From a virus, in the IMG/VR virus record IMGVR_UViG_3300030329_003381, positions 1-54,982 of that record: DNA of 54,982 nt; one strand, given 5' to 3'. Made by a program: the position numbers and the translations under genes. The notes below the pieces were generated by a model. It ran no database searches. It saw nothing but the letters and a program-made list of their open reading frames with translations, and was not told the DNA's origin. Positions 18,348 through 25,923 of this stretch are shown in pieces (the first letter of the stretch is position 1; the number at the start of each line of letters is the position of its first letter).

Positions 18348-18610
18348 CTATATATGAGGAAGAGAGAGAAGCAGCTAGAAAAGCTATGCTGTTAACTGTT
18401 TATCAACGAATGGGAGATATTGCTTCTCAAATAGAATATACTATAAAAAAACAAAAACACGGCAAACCTGTCGATACAATCGGACAGTCCAGTCCAGAAG
18501 ATATTATTAAATCACTCTGGGATCGATTGAATGTACTAGAGAGTATTGTGTGCAAACAAGAGAATGAACTTAATATACGAGAAAGAAATACATTGGAGGA
18601 ATTATTATGA
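18344..18610 (+). CDS. Small coiled-coil tail-region protein (88 aa)
   Basis: This 88-residue helical protein is highly charged and has heptads through 'SLWDRLNVLESIV'. It overlaps neighbours on both sides by ATGA. It may be a chaperone or trimerisation factor for adjacent fibre proteins. No known family is recognised. Confidence 0.6.
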   Translation: MTIYEEEREAARKAMLLTVYQRMGDIASQIEYTIKKQKHGKPVDTIGQSSPEDIIKSLWDRLNVLESIVCKQENELNIRERNTLEELL

Positions 18611-19155
18611 CTTTAGATAAATGGACAACTGGAGATGTAATTACCGAAGGTAATATTAATAAACGTGGTATTAGAAGAGGTACAACATCAGATAGAGGTT
18701 CTGCAACTACAGTTGTAGGAGATCATTATTTTAATGAAGATGAAGATTGTACTCAAGTAAAAGTTTCTGCTAGTCCAGAAGTTTGGATGAATGCAGGAAG
18801 AGTATTATTGGGTGCTGATTCTAATGAAACTGCAGTCACTGGTACTACAGCTACACAAGTAAAAGATATTGATGTGATAAAACATACTTCTACTTGGGCC
18901 GGATATTTAGTTTTAATAGTTGCTAGAATAAAATCATCTAATGGTTCTCATGCTGCTTCTTTAAGAGTAAGACTCAACGGAGCTGGTAGTGATTCCTTAG
19001 TTTTAACTTCTAGTTCGACTTCTTATGCAGTAGTAAAAGGAACAATTGATGTTTCATCATTAGCTGCAGGAAGACATACTATAGAATTATTCTTAGATTC
19101 TGCAAACTCATCTTCAACCGCAACTATGGATATGACAGAAATCTGGGGATCTTAA
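18607..19155 (+). CDS. Tail/fibre protein with jelly-roll-like domain (182 aa)
   Basis: A 182-residue protein with a strong GGAGG ribosome site. After 'WTTGDVITEGNINKRGIRRGT' it contains a C-terminal beta-sandwich ('GYLVLIVARIKSSNGSHAASLRVRL', ending 'MDMTEIWG'). This design resembles phage fibre heads and collagen-like jelly-roll modules. It is probably a receptor-facing component, by context. Confidence 0.6.
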   Translation: MTLDKWTTGDVITEGNINKRGIRRGTTSDRGSATTVVGDHYFNEDEDCTQVKVSASPEVWMNAGRVLLGADSNETAVTGTTATQVKDIDVIKHTSTWAGYLVLIVARIKSSNGSHAASLRVRLNGAGSDSLVLTSSSTSYAVVKGTIDVSSLAAGRHTIELFLDSANSSSTATMDMTEIWGS

Positions 19156-19517
19156 TGGAATGGAAATTAATTAATAAACGAACCCAAGAAGATAAAGTGG
19201 GTAATTTATTACAACTTGATGGTGGAGTTATTCCAAAGAAATGTCAAAATTGTAAATCTAGTTTAGATAGCGAAATAACACTTAAAGAAATGAAACAAAC
19301 AATTCCATATTTTAAATGCAATGATTGTAAATTTGAAACAGCTGACGGTGGTCAAGCTTTATGGCATGAACATGAAGAATCCGCACATACAATAGAATTT
19401 ACAACTGGTGAGAAAGTTCTTGAGATTAATAAAGTAATTGAAAATCCTCCTAGAATTATTAAAGAGGATGATGACGTAATTATTTTATGTTCGGAATGCT
19501 ATGACAAGAAGTATTAG
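19155..19517 (+). CDS. Zinc-finger protein within the tail block (120 aa)
   Basis: The protein carries a CxxC pair ('CQNCKS', about residues 32-35), a second pair ('CNDC', about 56-59), then 'LWHEHEESAHTIEF', which supplies a C2H2-like His pair, and a last 'LCSECY'. It is thus rich in potential zinc ligands. The Cys/His pattern resembles a zinc ribbon followed by a C2H2 finger. It sits between two fibre genes, so it may be a chaperone or a metal-stabilised tail part. The last bases overlap the next start by 17 nt. Confidence 0.65.
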   Translation: MEWKLINKRTQEDKVGNLLQLDGGVIPKKCQNCKSSLDSEITLKEMKQTIPYFKCNDCKFETADGGQALWHEHEESAHTIEFTTGEKVLEINKVIENPPRIIKEDDDVIILCSECYDKKY

Positions 19518-20802
19518 AAAAAATAATATTCCTCAAAACCTTATATTATTTACAGGTTTAGGTTCTGCACCTTCTAAATTTATTATAGAAAGTAACAACG
19601 ATAAAATGCCTAGAAATACTGCTAGCGGTGTTAATCCTGGTAATGAAATTACTACAGCTGCACATCAGCATGCTGCTTCGGGTACACACGAACACGATGG
19701 TAATGTAAGCCATGCTCATCATGTGCAAACAGATACTTATACAGGTTCAGCTGGACATGGTTCATATAATGGTTCAGCAGGAATACATTATCACGAGTAT
19801 GATACTAATGCAACTACTGCTAATTTAGATACAGCAGCTGGTGGAGACCATCAACATCCTGCTACTGCTACAGCAGATCCTCCTTATTATACTTATTTAG
19901 CTATAAAGAAAACTTCTGTTTATAATTTAAGATCATCACATCAGATACCACATAAAGCTTGTGTGATGTGGAAAAGTTCATCTCTTCATACAGGATATGG
20001 GGCCGATACAACTGGTAATGATAAATTTTTTAAATTTACAAATACTCCTGGCCAGACAGGAGGAGAATCAACTCACACACACAGTGAAGTAGCTGGACAT
20101 AATCATACTTTTACTTTAGCAAGTCATACTCATGCATTGCCTTCAGCTACAGGAACAGGTAGTAACACTTCAGCTAAGATTGGTTCTGGTAGTGCAACTG
20201 TTACTGTTGGTTCAGGACATACACATGGATTATCAGGAACTACTATTTCTAGTAATACTGCAACTGGTAGTACAGGAACTAGTGATGCCCATTCAGAGAT
20301 AGCAATAGCAAGAGATCCTGCTTGGTTTAAAGTTCAAGTTGCAAGAAGAGATATAGTCTCAATAAGAAAACCTGGAATACCTAAATCAGGTATTTGTATG
20401 TGGAAAAATACTCTAGCTAGTATCCCTACAGGCTTTGTATTAACAGATGGTAATAATGGTACTACTAATTGGTTAAATAAATTTCCTAAAATCGGCAATG
20501 GTGCTTCTAGTGTAGGTGGCAGTGATACACATCAACATGCCTCACAAACTCATACTCATACTTTAACTGCTCATCATACTCATACTATTTCTGGTAACAC
20601 TGATTCAGGTGGCTCAGGAGGAAATCCTGGCGCAGCTGGAGCCACTACAGGAACTAGATTAGGAGAACACGTACATGGTCCTGGTGATATAATGACTACA
20701 ACATTTGATCCAGCTGTTACTGGTACTGCATCGCATCAACACGCAGCTGCTACATCATTACCTAATTATATACAGGTTGCTTATATAGAGAGAACGAGTT
20801 AA
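19501..20802 (+). CDS. His-rich tail fibre tip protein with three repeated modules
   Basis: The 433-residue protein contains three copies of a module built as 'W/L..L....GF......D/N...NKF.K' followed by Gly/Ser/His-rich segments. HxH pairs are abundant (HQH, HEH, HAHH, HYH, HTH, HNH, HVH). Similar collar-type modules with HxH pairs occur in T4-like fibre tips, where His pairs bind iron along a trimer axis. It probably forms a trimeric metal-bound needle for host contact. Little else than Gly, Ser, Thr and His is found in the repeats. Confidence 0.7.
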   Translation: MTRSIRKNNIPQNLILFTGLGSAPSKFIIESNNDKMPRNTASGVNPGNEITTAAHQHAASGTHEHDGNVSHAHHVQTDTYTGSAGHGSYNGSAGIHYHEYDTNATTANLDTAAGGDHQHPATATADPPYYTYLAIKKTSVYNLRSSHQIPHKACVMWKSSSLHTGYGADTTGNDKFFKFTNTPGQTGGESTHTHSEVAGHNHTFTLASHTHALPSATGTGSNTSAKIGSGSATVTVGSGHTHGLSGTTISSNTATGSTGTSDAHSEIAIARDPAWFKVQVARRDIVSIRKPGIPKSGICMWKNTLASIPTGFVLTDGNNGTTNWLNKFPKIGNGASSVGGSDTHQHASQTHTHTLTAHHTHTISGNTDSGGSGGNPGAAGATTGTRLGEHVHGPGDIMTTTFDPAVTGTASHQHAAATSLPNYIQVAYIERTS

Positions 20803-20820
20803 GGAGCCCGAGGGAAATTT

Positions 20821-21318
20821 ATGGTCCATAATGAAAACGATGATATGATCTTACCACATCATGGTGTTTTTACTTTAAAAGTATTCGATAAAGACGGTAA
20901 TCTTAAACATCAACAAGAAACTGAAAATATAATTACTAATGCAGGTGTTTATGAATTAGGTGATTTATTAATAGGCGCTCATACTAATACAATAAACTAT
21001 CTCTCCTGTGGCACAGGAACTGCAGCACCGGCAGTTGGAGATACTGATCTCAATGTAACTTGCCAACAGGGAGGTAGTTCTAGTGCAGCACAAGTAAGAA
21101 AACAAGTTACTTCAAGAACAAGAACAACTAATACTTTAACCTTTTCTAGATTACTTGCATCTGGTGATTATGATAGACCAGCTACTATAAGCGAATTAGG
21201 AGTTTGGTTTGCACCTCAAGCTACTGGTGATTTGTTTGCTAGAGGTTTATTAAATACAACAGTTACACTTGCTAGTGGCGATACAGCTACATTAACTTAC
21301 GGGATTCTACTACGATGA
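20821..21318 (+). CDS. Tail-associated hypothetical protein (165 aa)
   Basis: It opens with 'HHGVFTLKVFDKDGNLKHQQETENIITNAGVYELG', and later has 'ISELGVWFAPQATGDLFARGLLN'. Both phrases recur in phage tail-fibre proteins whose N-terminal half forms a short beta-sandwich on the baseplate. It overlaps the following micro-gene by ATGA. It is probably a fibre adaptor or a tail-tip protein. Confidence 0.65.
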   Translation: MVHNENDDMILPHHGVFTLKVFDKDGNLKHQQETENIITNAGVYELGDLLIGAHTNTINYLSCGTGTAAPAVGDTDLNVTCQQGGSSSAAQVRKQVTSRTRTTNTLTFSRLLASGDYDRPATISELGVWFAPQATGDLFARGLLNTTVTLASGDTATLTYGILLR

Positions 21319-21428
21319 CCACTGTTAATTTTACTGCAAAGTATGTCACAGGAAGTACTACTACTGTCAGGCAAAAGCCAGAATATAATTTTGAATTTCC
21401 AAAAAGTCTTGTGGTGGTGATAGAGTAA
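21315..21428 (+). CDS. Micro-protein (37 aa) similar to the start of the hub protein
   Basis: A 37-codon gene, coupled by ATGA to the gene before and by TAATG to the gene after. Its start ('NFTAKYVTGST') resembles the N-terminus of the hub protein two genes later ('TFTAKYNTAAK'). The bases TTTACTGCxAA are shared too. It could be a remnant of a partial duplication or a genuine small partner. Confidence 0.5.
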   Translation: MTTVNFTAKYVTGSTTTVRQKPEYNFEFPKSLVVVIE

Positions 21429-21580
21429 TGCCTTTAATTAATAGATCCGAAGCTGAAGATACATTTGGTTCTGATGAACTACACAGTTCTGCATGTGAAT
21501 GTGGCAAGTGGTTTAATGGAGCACAAGTGATTGACGGTAAGGTTAAATGTAAAGAATGTGGCGCTGAGAAATCTGTATGA
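21428..21580 (+). CDS. Small zinc-ribbon protein (50 aa)
   Basis: The gene starts on the last base of the preceding stop and overlaps the next by ATGA. It has 'CECGKWF' and 'CKECGAEK', a four-cysteine zinc ribbon, after an acidic 20-residue lead. Such a ribbon inside a tail block may stabilise a tail-tip complex or regulate late genes. No specific family is recognised. Confidence 0.6.
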   Translation: MPLINRSEAEDTFGSDELHSSACECGKWFNGAQVIDGKVKCKECGAEKSV

Positions 21581-23301
21581 GTAGTTCAACATTTACTGCG
21601 AAATACAATACAGCTGCAAAGTCTGATGTAGCTCAACAATTTCCTTATAAGAAAAGAGCAACATTCAGTAATATTTCTAACTGGTCAATTGTAGATAAAC
21701 TCAATGATATAAAGACGGTAAAATTTCAAATACCAAACCAACCAGAAGAAAGAATCAATGTGGTATTAGAGAGAAATATCTCTATACCTTTTTTAACTCC
21801 ATTTAAAGGAGTCATTACTAGTAAATCTCTCGGCAGGGATAAAATTTCTGTAGTTGCCAAAGAAAATGCCTGGCATCTCACTAGAAGAATATTTCGTGCA
21901 GGTAGTCTTGTAAATCATAATTCTGATAGTTATAAACTTGAAATGCAAGGTGGCAGTGCTGCTTACGTAGATGGTAAATTTGCTAAAGCTTTTAATTTCA
22001 CAGGTTCAAATGAAATACAATGTAATGCAGCTGATGAAGGTGCTTTTGACTTTGAAAATAATGCAGCATTCTCTATGGGAGGATGGATTAAATCTTCCAA
22101 TATCGGTTCCCAGCAATATCTTTATCAAAAATTAAATGGCGTTGTTGGTATTTCTATTTATTTCTCATCATCCAATCATCTATGTGTCTCTCTGTGTAAC
22201 ACTGCAAACTCTAACGAACTTAAGAAACGATATACTACAAATCTCCTAGATGGAGAATGGCATCATATTTGGATAACAAAATCTACCTCTCTCTCAGCCT
22301 CAGGGTTAAAGCTTTATGTAGATGGCGTTGAAGTTTCAACAACAACAGATGCAGATACACTTTCTGCTTCTATTTTAAATAATAATGTTTTCACTCTAGG
22401 TGGCAAAGCTGGATCTTATAGGTTCACTGGTCATATGGATGAGTGGCGAATTTATAATGTAGAACATAATAGTACAAAAGCTAAACAGGTAATGGATAAC
22501 ACCGAATCACTATCGGGTGTAGTTGCCCGTTATCCCTTTAATAGTGCTAAACTCAGTTATACTTCGACGGCGGTCAATGTGTTAGCACAATCAATTCTTG
22601 ATAAAGCAAATGAAGATATGCCAAGTGGAATGACTTGGGAACTCGGTCCAAATACCTCTACTGAGGTAGTGGATATAGAATTCAAATTTCGTAACCACTG
22701 GGAAGCACTTCAAAAGCTTGCACAAGCAGCAAAACTAGATTTATGGGCTGATAGCGAAAACCATATCATATATCTCGAAGCGTTTAGATCCAAGGGTAAA
22801 ATGTTAGATAAGGTATTAGATATTGTAGTAGAATCAACACCACATTTATCAGTAGATCAAGTTGCTAACCAAATTAATGTTTTAGGAAAAGAAGTAGGTA
22901 CCGATACTCAATTAGAGAGTATTGCACAAGCTGAAACTGACCTAAAATATACGTATGAAATGGTAGTATCTGATAGACAGATTACTAGCATGGCAGCAGC
23001 TACAGGAGCAGCTGAAAAGTTGTTAGATGAATATAAAATTCTCACACCTGTAGTTAAAGCAAAAGTTCCGTTCCAACAATACGTAAGATTCGATATGGAA
23101 ACAGGGGATGTTATCCGTATTGTAAAACCTGAACAGGAACTAGATGGCAAATTCCGTATATTGGAATTAGCTATACAAAGTGATTCAGTAGCATTGACTC
23201 TAGAGTCAAATGATACAGCTGTATCACACGTCCGATCAAGATCTATGGGAGATATATTAGGACACTTACTCCGCAAAATGAATGATAATAACATCAATTA
23301 G
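21577..23301 (+). CDS. Baseplate hub protein with an inserted LamG/concanavalin-like domain
   Basis: The 574-residue protein has the frame of a siphovirus tail-hub protein. The N-terminal beta part (1-110) includes 'PFKGVITSKSLGRDKISVVAKENAWHL' in pieces. The C-terminal part (about 340-574) includes 'AKLDLWADSENHIIYLEAF' and 'ETGDVIRIVKPEQELDGKFRILEL'. Between them (about 115-320) lies a LamG-like sandwich with 'AFNFTGSNEIQ', 'FSMGGWIKSS', 'GEWHHIWITK', 'LKLYVDGVEV' and 'GHMDEWRIYN', the usual signature of LamG domains in bacterial surface proteins. It may bind host surface sugars. All flanking hub strands seem intact. Confidence 0.75.
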   Translation: MSSSTFTAKYNTAAKSDVAQQFPYKKRATFSNISNWSIVDKLNDIKTVKFQIPNQPEERINVVLERNISIPFLTPFKGVITSKSLGRDKISVVAKENAWHLTRRIFRAGSLVNHNSDSYKLEMQGGSAAYVDGKFAKAFNFTGSNEIQCNAADEGAFDFENNAAFSMGGWIKSSNIGSQQYLYQKLNGVVGISIYFSSSNHLCVSLCNTANSNELKKRYTTNLLDGEWHHIWITKSTSLSASGLKLYVDGVEVSTTTDADTLSASILNNNVFTLGGKAGSYRFTGHMDEWRIYNVEHNSTKAKQVMDNTESLSGVVARYPFNSAKLSYTSTAVNVLAQSILDKANEDMPSGMTWELGPNTSTEVVDIEFKFRNHWEALQKLAQAAKLDLWADSENHIIYLEAFRSKGKMLDKVLDIVVESTPHLSVDQVANQINVLGKEVGTDTQLESIAQAETDLKYTYEMVVSDRQITSMAAATGAAEKLLDEYKILTPVVKAKVPFQQYVRFDMETGDVIRIVKPEQELDGKFRILELAIQSDSVALTLESNDTAVSHVRSRSMGDILGHLLRKMNDNNIN

Positions 23302-23305
23302 GTGA

Positions 23306-23605
23306 TTGAATATGAGTTTTGAACAATTGATACTCCAAGGCACAGTCGGTATCGGTATGGGAGCTTTAATAGCTGTCGCTGGATATCTTGCAACTGCTGC
23401 AGAATCTTGGAATAATAGAAAATTCGCATACTCTGTAATCATTGGTGTCTTTACCTCATTTACTGTAATTTCTGGCTTAGGTCAAGAAATCACAACAAGT
23501 AACTTTATTCCAACATTACTATCTATTGCTGGTGTAAGTTTCTTTGCTAACAAAGGTATCAAGACAGCTTTGAGAGTACGCGGACACGACGACGAATTAT
23601 ACTAG
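23306..23605 (+). CDS. Small multi-pass membrane protein, holin-like
   Basis: A 99-residue protein with three hydrophobic stretches (about 12-29 'GIGMGALIAVAGYLATAA', 41-57 'AYSVIIGVFTSFTVISG', 66-83) and a basic-acidic tail. It is the last gene before the transcription end, after the baseplate hub, where holins are often found. AGGTGAT precedes ATG: a nearly perfect ribosome site. No endolysin gene is visible beside it, so its role in lysis is only inferred. Confidence 0.65.
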   Translation: MNMSFEQLILQGTVGIGMGALIAVAGYLATAAESWNNRKFAYSVIIGVFTSFTVISGLGQEITTSNFIPTLLSIAGVSFFANKGIKTALRVRGHDDELY

Positions 23606-23622
23606 TCAGAGTTACTCCCGAC

Positions 23623-23724
23623 GTTAATGGGACTCCCCTTACCTCATTAACAAAAGCAGGGTAGTGTGAGTATGCACACTTGAAAAAGAAGACTGGTGTT
23701 ACGAGCCAGCCCTGCTTCTTTTTT
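23623..23724 (+). terminator. Structured RNA / bidirectional terminator with tRNA-like fold
   Basis: The first hairpin is GTTAATG/CATTAAC (23623-23629 with 23645-23651). Then an 8-bp stem pairs AAGCAGGG (23654-23661) with CCCTGCTT (23710-23717) and encloses two hairpins. One is AGTGTG/CACACT with a 6-base loop (23663-23680). The other is CTGGT/GCCAG with a 7-base loop (23693-23709), directly abutting the stem. A T-run follows. The second half looks like a tRNA with an acceptor stem, a D-like arm and a T-like arm, but without an anticodon arm. It separates convergent blocks, so termination is the minimum function. The T-like loop (GTTACGA) is not the canonical TTCRANY. Confidence 0.7.
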
Positions 23725-23836
23725 ATCCTTTATTTTCGTATTCAGAAATTAATCTTTTAAAAACTCTAAGTCTGTAATCTTGAGTTATACTAGGAAGTAA
23801 ACGTTTCCACAAAATAAATCGAAAATTTTCATTCAA
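23723..23836 (-). CDS. Micro-protein at the end of the minus block (37 aa)
   Basis: A 37-codon gene starting at TTG that overlaps the previous stop by TTGA and ends inside the T-run of the terminator. It is strongly basic ('FILWKRLLP', 'RLRVFKRLI') and without cysteine. I do not recognise a family. Support is the coupling to its upstream neighbour and a full open frame in a region that would otherwise be empty. Confidence 0.45.
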   Translation of the reverse strand: MNENFRFILWKRLLPSITQDYRLRVFKRLISEYENKG

Positions 23837-24066
23837 AATATTATCTCCATTAATTGTGATCCAAATGATTCAAAGGTGGATACGCAAGGAACATATCCAA
23901 TCAGTATTGTCTGCTCCATTCGTTCTAGAACCTTCTGTCCCATTGTACTTCCTCTTCCAAAATCCAAATATATCAAATACATTATTCCAACTATACCTAA
24001 AGATAGAATAGTTCCAGGTGTAAGTTTAAAAGTTTCCGAGTTTACCATAGTCCCAGTCATCTTCAA
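23833..24066 (-). CDS. Single-pass membrane protein (77 aa)
   Basis: The 77-residue product has one hydrophobic segment at about residues 17-34 ('GTILSLGIVGIMYLIYLD'), after a short polar start. The rest is soluble ('GQKVLERMEQTILIG'). The start is TTG, or an ATG two codons later. It is part of a set of tiny membrane proteins in this part of the minus strand, and its function is unknown. Confidence 0.55.
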   Translation of the reverse strand: MKMTGTMVNSETFKLTPGTILSLGIVGIMYLIYLDFGRGSTMGQKVLERMEQTILIGYVPCVSTFESFGSQLMEIIF

Positions 24067-24085
24067 ATCTCTTTGTCTTCATACA

Positions 24086-24232
24086 TTACGGACATGGGTT
24101 AGTCATCCCCATATTTGGTGTGAAACAATCCTTAATAGGATGTGTATCTGCTGGTGTATTATGTGAAGCTATAAACATAACTAAAATAAATACAAGAACA
24201 ATTGGTACTAGATAGAATAAATTAAAGTTCAA
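24086..24232 (-). CDS. Micro-protein with N-terminal membrane segment (48 aa)
   Basis: Starts at TTG with a TTGA overlap to the previous stop. The first 22 residues are a hydrophobic segment ('FYLVPIVLVFILVMFIA'). A small polar tail with two cysteines ('HPIKDCFTPNMGMTNPCP') follows and would lie on the far side of the membrane. It could be a signal anchor for a tiny exported peptide. Unrecognised. Confidence 0.5.
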   Translation of the reverse strand: MNFNLFYLVPIVLVFILVMFIASHNTPADTHPIKDCFTPNMGMTNPCP

Positions 24233-24372
24233 AATTTTGCTCCGCAACCTACACAAGTAGAATATCCTTTTGAATGACCGTCATTCTTTCCCCAAGTCCA
24301 CTTATAACCTTGTTTCTTTTTACATTTAGGGCAAGGTTCAATTGGATAATTACCTGAACCCCAATCACTCAT
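24229..24372 (-). CDS. Zinc-ribbon micro-protein (47 aa)
   Basis: A 47-residue protein with 'CPKCKKKQGYKW' (Cys14, Cys17) and 'CVGCGAKF' (Cys41, Cys44), a complete small zinc ribbon. It starts within the ATGA of the gene upstream and its stop overlaps a TTG start. A very short zinc ribbon of this build could bind DNA, RNA or a protein partner. Confidence 0.65.
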   Translation of the reverse strand: MSDWGSGNYPIEPCPKCKKKQGYKWTWGKNDGHSKGYSTCVGCGAKF

Positions 24373-24665
24373 TTATCATCTAACTCATGTACTTCTTTAA
24401 TATCTTCATCAGATACCCATACCCATTTACCTTTATCATTCTTTGCAATAGGTTTTTTAGGTTTCTTTTTCTCTTGTATCTGATTAAGAAATATCATTGC
24501 ATTAGCTAAAGTATATAATAATCTGGTCTTTTCACTTCCTTGAGCACCAACTAATTCAGCTTGAATTGAATCTGCCCAAGCTTGTATCTCAGCATCATTA
24601 GGTAGGAGAAATTCTTCTTTTTCTAATAATCCACCTAGATTCTTAAACCAACTTCCTAATCCCAT
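24369..24665 (-). CDS. Hypothetical protein (98 aa)
   Basis: The protein begins 'MGLGSWFKNLGGLL', an amphipathic start that could touch a membrane, and then is helical with Lys-rich 'QEKKKPKKPIAK' and an acidic end. A Pro/Lys tract precedes 'GKWVWVSDEDI'. No family is recognised. It is coupled by ATGA to the zinc-ribbon gene that follows. Confidence 0.6.
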   Translation of the reverse strand: MGLGSWFKNLGGLLEKEEFLLPNDAEIQAWADSIQAELVGAQGSEKTRLLYTLANAMIFLNQIQEKKKPKKPIAKNDKGKWVWVSDEDIKEVHELDDK

Positions 24666-24781
24666 CTTCCGTCACCTTTCTTTCTTCTGCTTTCTTTCCA
24701 CTTTGGTATATAATAACCTATCGTGAGCCCACCGAAGAAATAGGCCATACAAATTAATGTAAATCCTAAATCACCGATCAT
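24656..24781 (-). CDS. Small membrane protein (41 aa)
   Basis: The 41-codon gene overlaps the helicase stop by ATGA and the next start by 10 nt. It has one hydrophobic segment ('LGFTLICMAYFFGGLTIGYYI'-region, residues 5-25) and then a strongly basic tail ('KWKESRRKKGDGR'), so the positive end should stay in the cytoplasm. Its role is unknown, but the pattern recurs at 25920-26036. Confidence 0.55.
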   Translation of the reverse strand: MIGDLGFTLICMAYFFGGLTIGYYIPKWKESRRKKGDGRWD

Positions 24782-25923
24782 TTCTTATCCCTAATGGCTA
24801 CTATATCACCATTAACTTCTTTCTTTACCCATTTCAATTTAATCAAAGTCATAATTAAATCAGATGCATCTTGCCAATCCATACCAAAGTCCAATAAATG
24901 ATTCTTTAGTTTTAATTCACTTATTCTACCTACATCTTGTACTAAGGCCCATACTTGTGCTAATTGTGTTCCTCTTTTAATCTTAAATCTATCTCCTTTC
25001 TCATTATCAAATAAAGCATCTAGTGTAGGATCCATTTTAATTGTCAAAGTCTTTGGCATTTCTTTTACTTTCATAAGCCAATACCCTAGGGCAATTCGTT
25101 CATATAATGGTTCTTCATAATGTACTACATCTAATTCATCAAGCTTTTTATAAATAGTTCTATCAAATTCTACCTTTTCTAATTTTTTCATAATATCATC
25201 ATATCGGGTATTAATAGCAGCTTTAAGTTTACTTAATGTTAAAGTATTAGTCTTTACATTCTTACTACTTCTTCTATTCAATTTGAATTGTTTGATATCA
25301 TTAAAGTTAGGAATAAGTAATAGGAATAAGAATCTTCTAGCTAAACCACTGCTCAATTCATATCTTGCAGGTTGAACTCCAGTCCACAAAGAAAGGTTAG
25401 TTTGATATTCTATTTTACCTGCGGCTAATCTTTTCCTAACCATTCCCGAGTCTAATGCTGTAAGCAAAGCTGTATCCAATCCTGCATTATAATTTTGACT
25501 TACTGCAGCAGATATAGCTGAAAACTCTTCTATTCCTACTATACTATTACTTTCATTTCTACATAAACCAGGTGACTCTTGCGCTACACCTTCGGAATTA
25601 AATTTAGCAGTTCCTACAAATCCTGCTTCGGACATTTGTGATTCAAAAGTACAACCAACTTTAGTTCCTTTTACTAGACTTAATTCATTTTCTAAAAATT
25701 GTCTAAGCCAAAATGATTTACCGAAACCTGGAACCGTAACAAGAATAATATGTTGTCTAGTGTTAACTTTCAAACCAGCTTCTGTATAAATGCCTTTTTG
25801 CTGATTCATGATATTAAATATGTGACAACCTAAAGAAGAAATATAGTACGGTGGAAACTTTCTAGCATAGGCTACATTCCTGGCCTCTAATTCATTTAAT
25901 ATTGCTTCATATACATCAGTCAT
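24778..25923 (-). CDS. MCM-like AAA+ ATPase, probable replicative helicase
   Basis: The 381-residue protein has a Walker A 'PGFGKS' (about 65-70) and a Walker B 'IVGIEE' (about 128-133). An arginine-finger-like 'SGLARRF' lies at about 197-203. The C-terminus (about 300-375) reads as a winged helix ('RGTQLAQVWALVQDVGRISELKLKNHL' in pieces). The order and the 'GLARRF' element resemble MCM helicases, but the long N-terminal DNA-binding region of MCM is reduced to some 55 residues. A role as replicative helicase or loader fits its place near PolB and ERCC4. It may instead be a DnaC- or Rad-like AAA+ helper. Confidence 0.7.
   Translation of the reverse strand: MTDVYEAILNELEARNVAYARKFPPYYISSLGCHIFNIMNQQKGIYTEAGLKVNTRQHIILVTVPGFGKSFWLRQFLENELSLVKGTKVGCTFESQMSEAGFVGTAKFNSEGVAQESPGLCRNESNSIVGIEEFSAISAAVSQNYNAGLDTALLTALDSGMVRKRLAAGKIEYQTNLSLWTGVQPARYELSSGLARRFLFLLLIPNFNDIKQFKLNRRSSKNVKTNTLTLSKLKAAINTRYDDIMKKLEKVEFDRTIYKKLDELDVVHYEEPLYERIALGYWLMKVKEMPKTLTIKMDPTLDALFDNEKGDRFKIKRGTQLAQVWALVQDVGRISELKLKNHLLDFGMDWQDASDLIMTLIKLKWVKKEVNGDIVAIRDKK

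Noticed and set aside
23654-23717. A true tRNA gene at the convergent junction
   Set aside because: The anticodon arm is missing, the T-like loop lacks the conserved TTC sequence, and no CCA or usual identity bases are seen.
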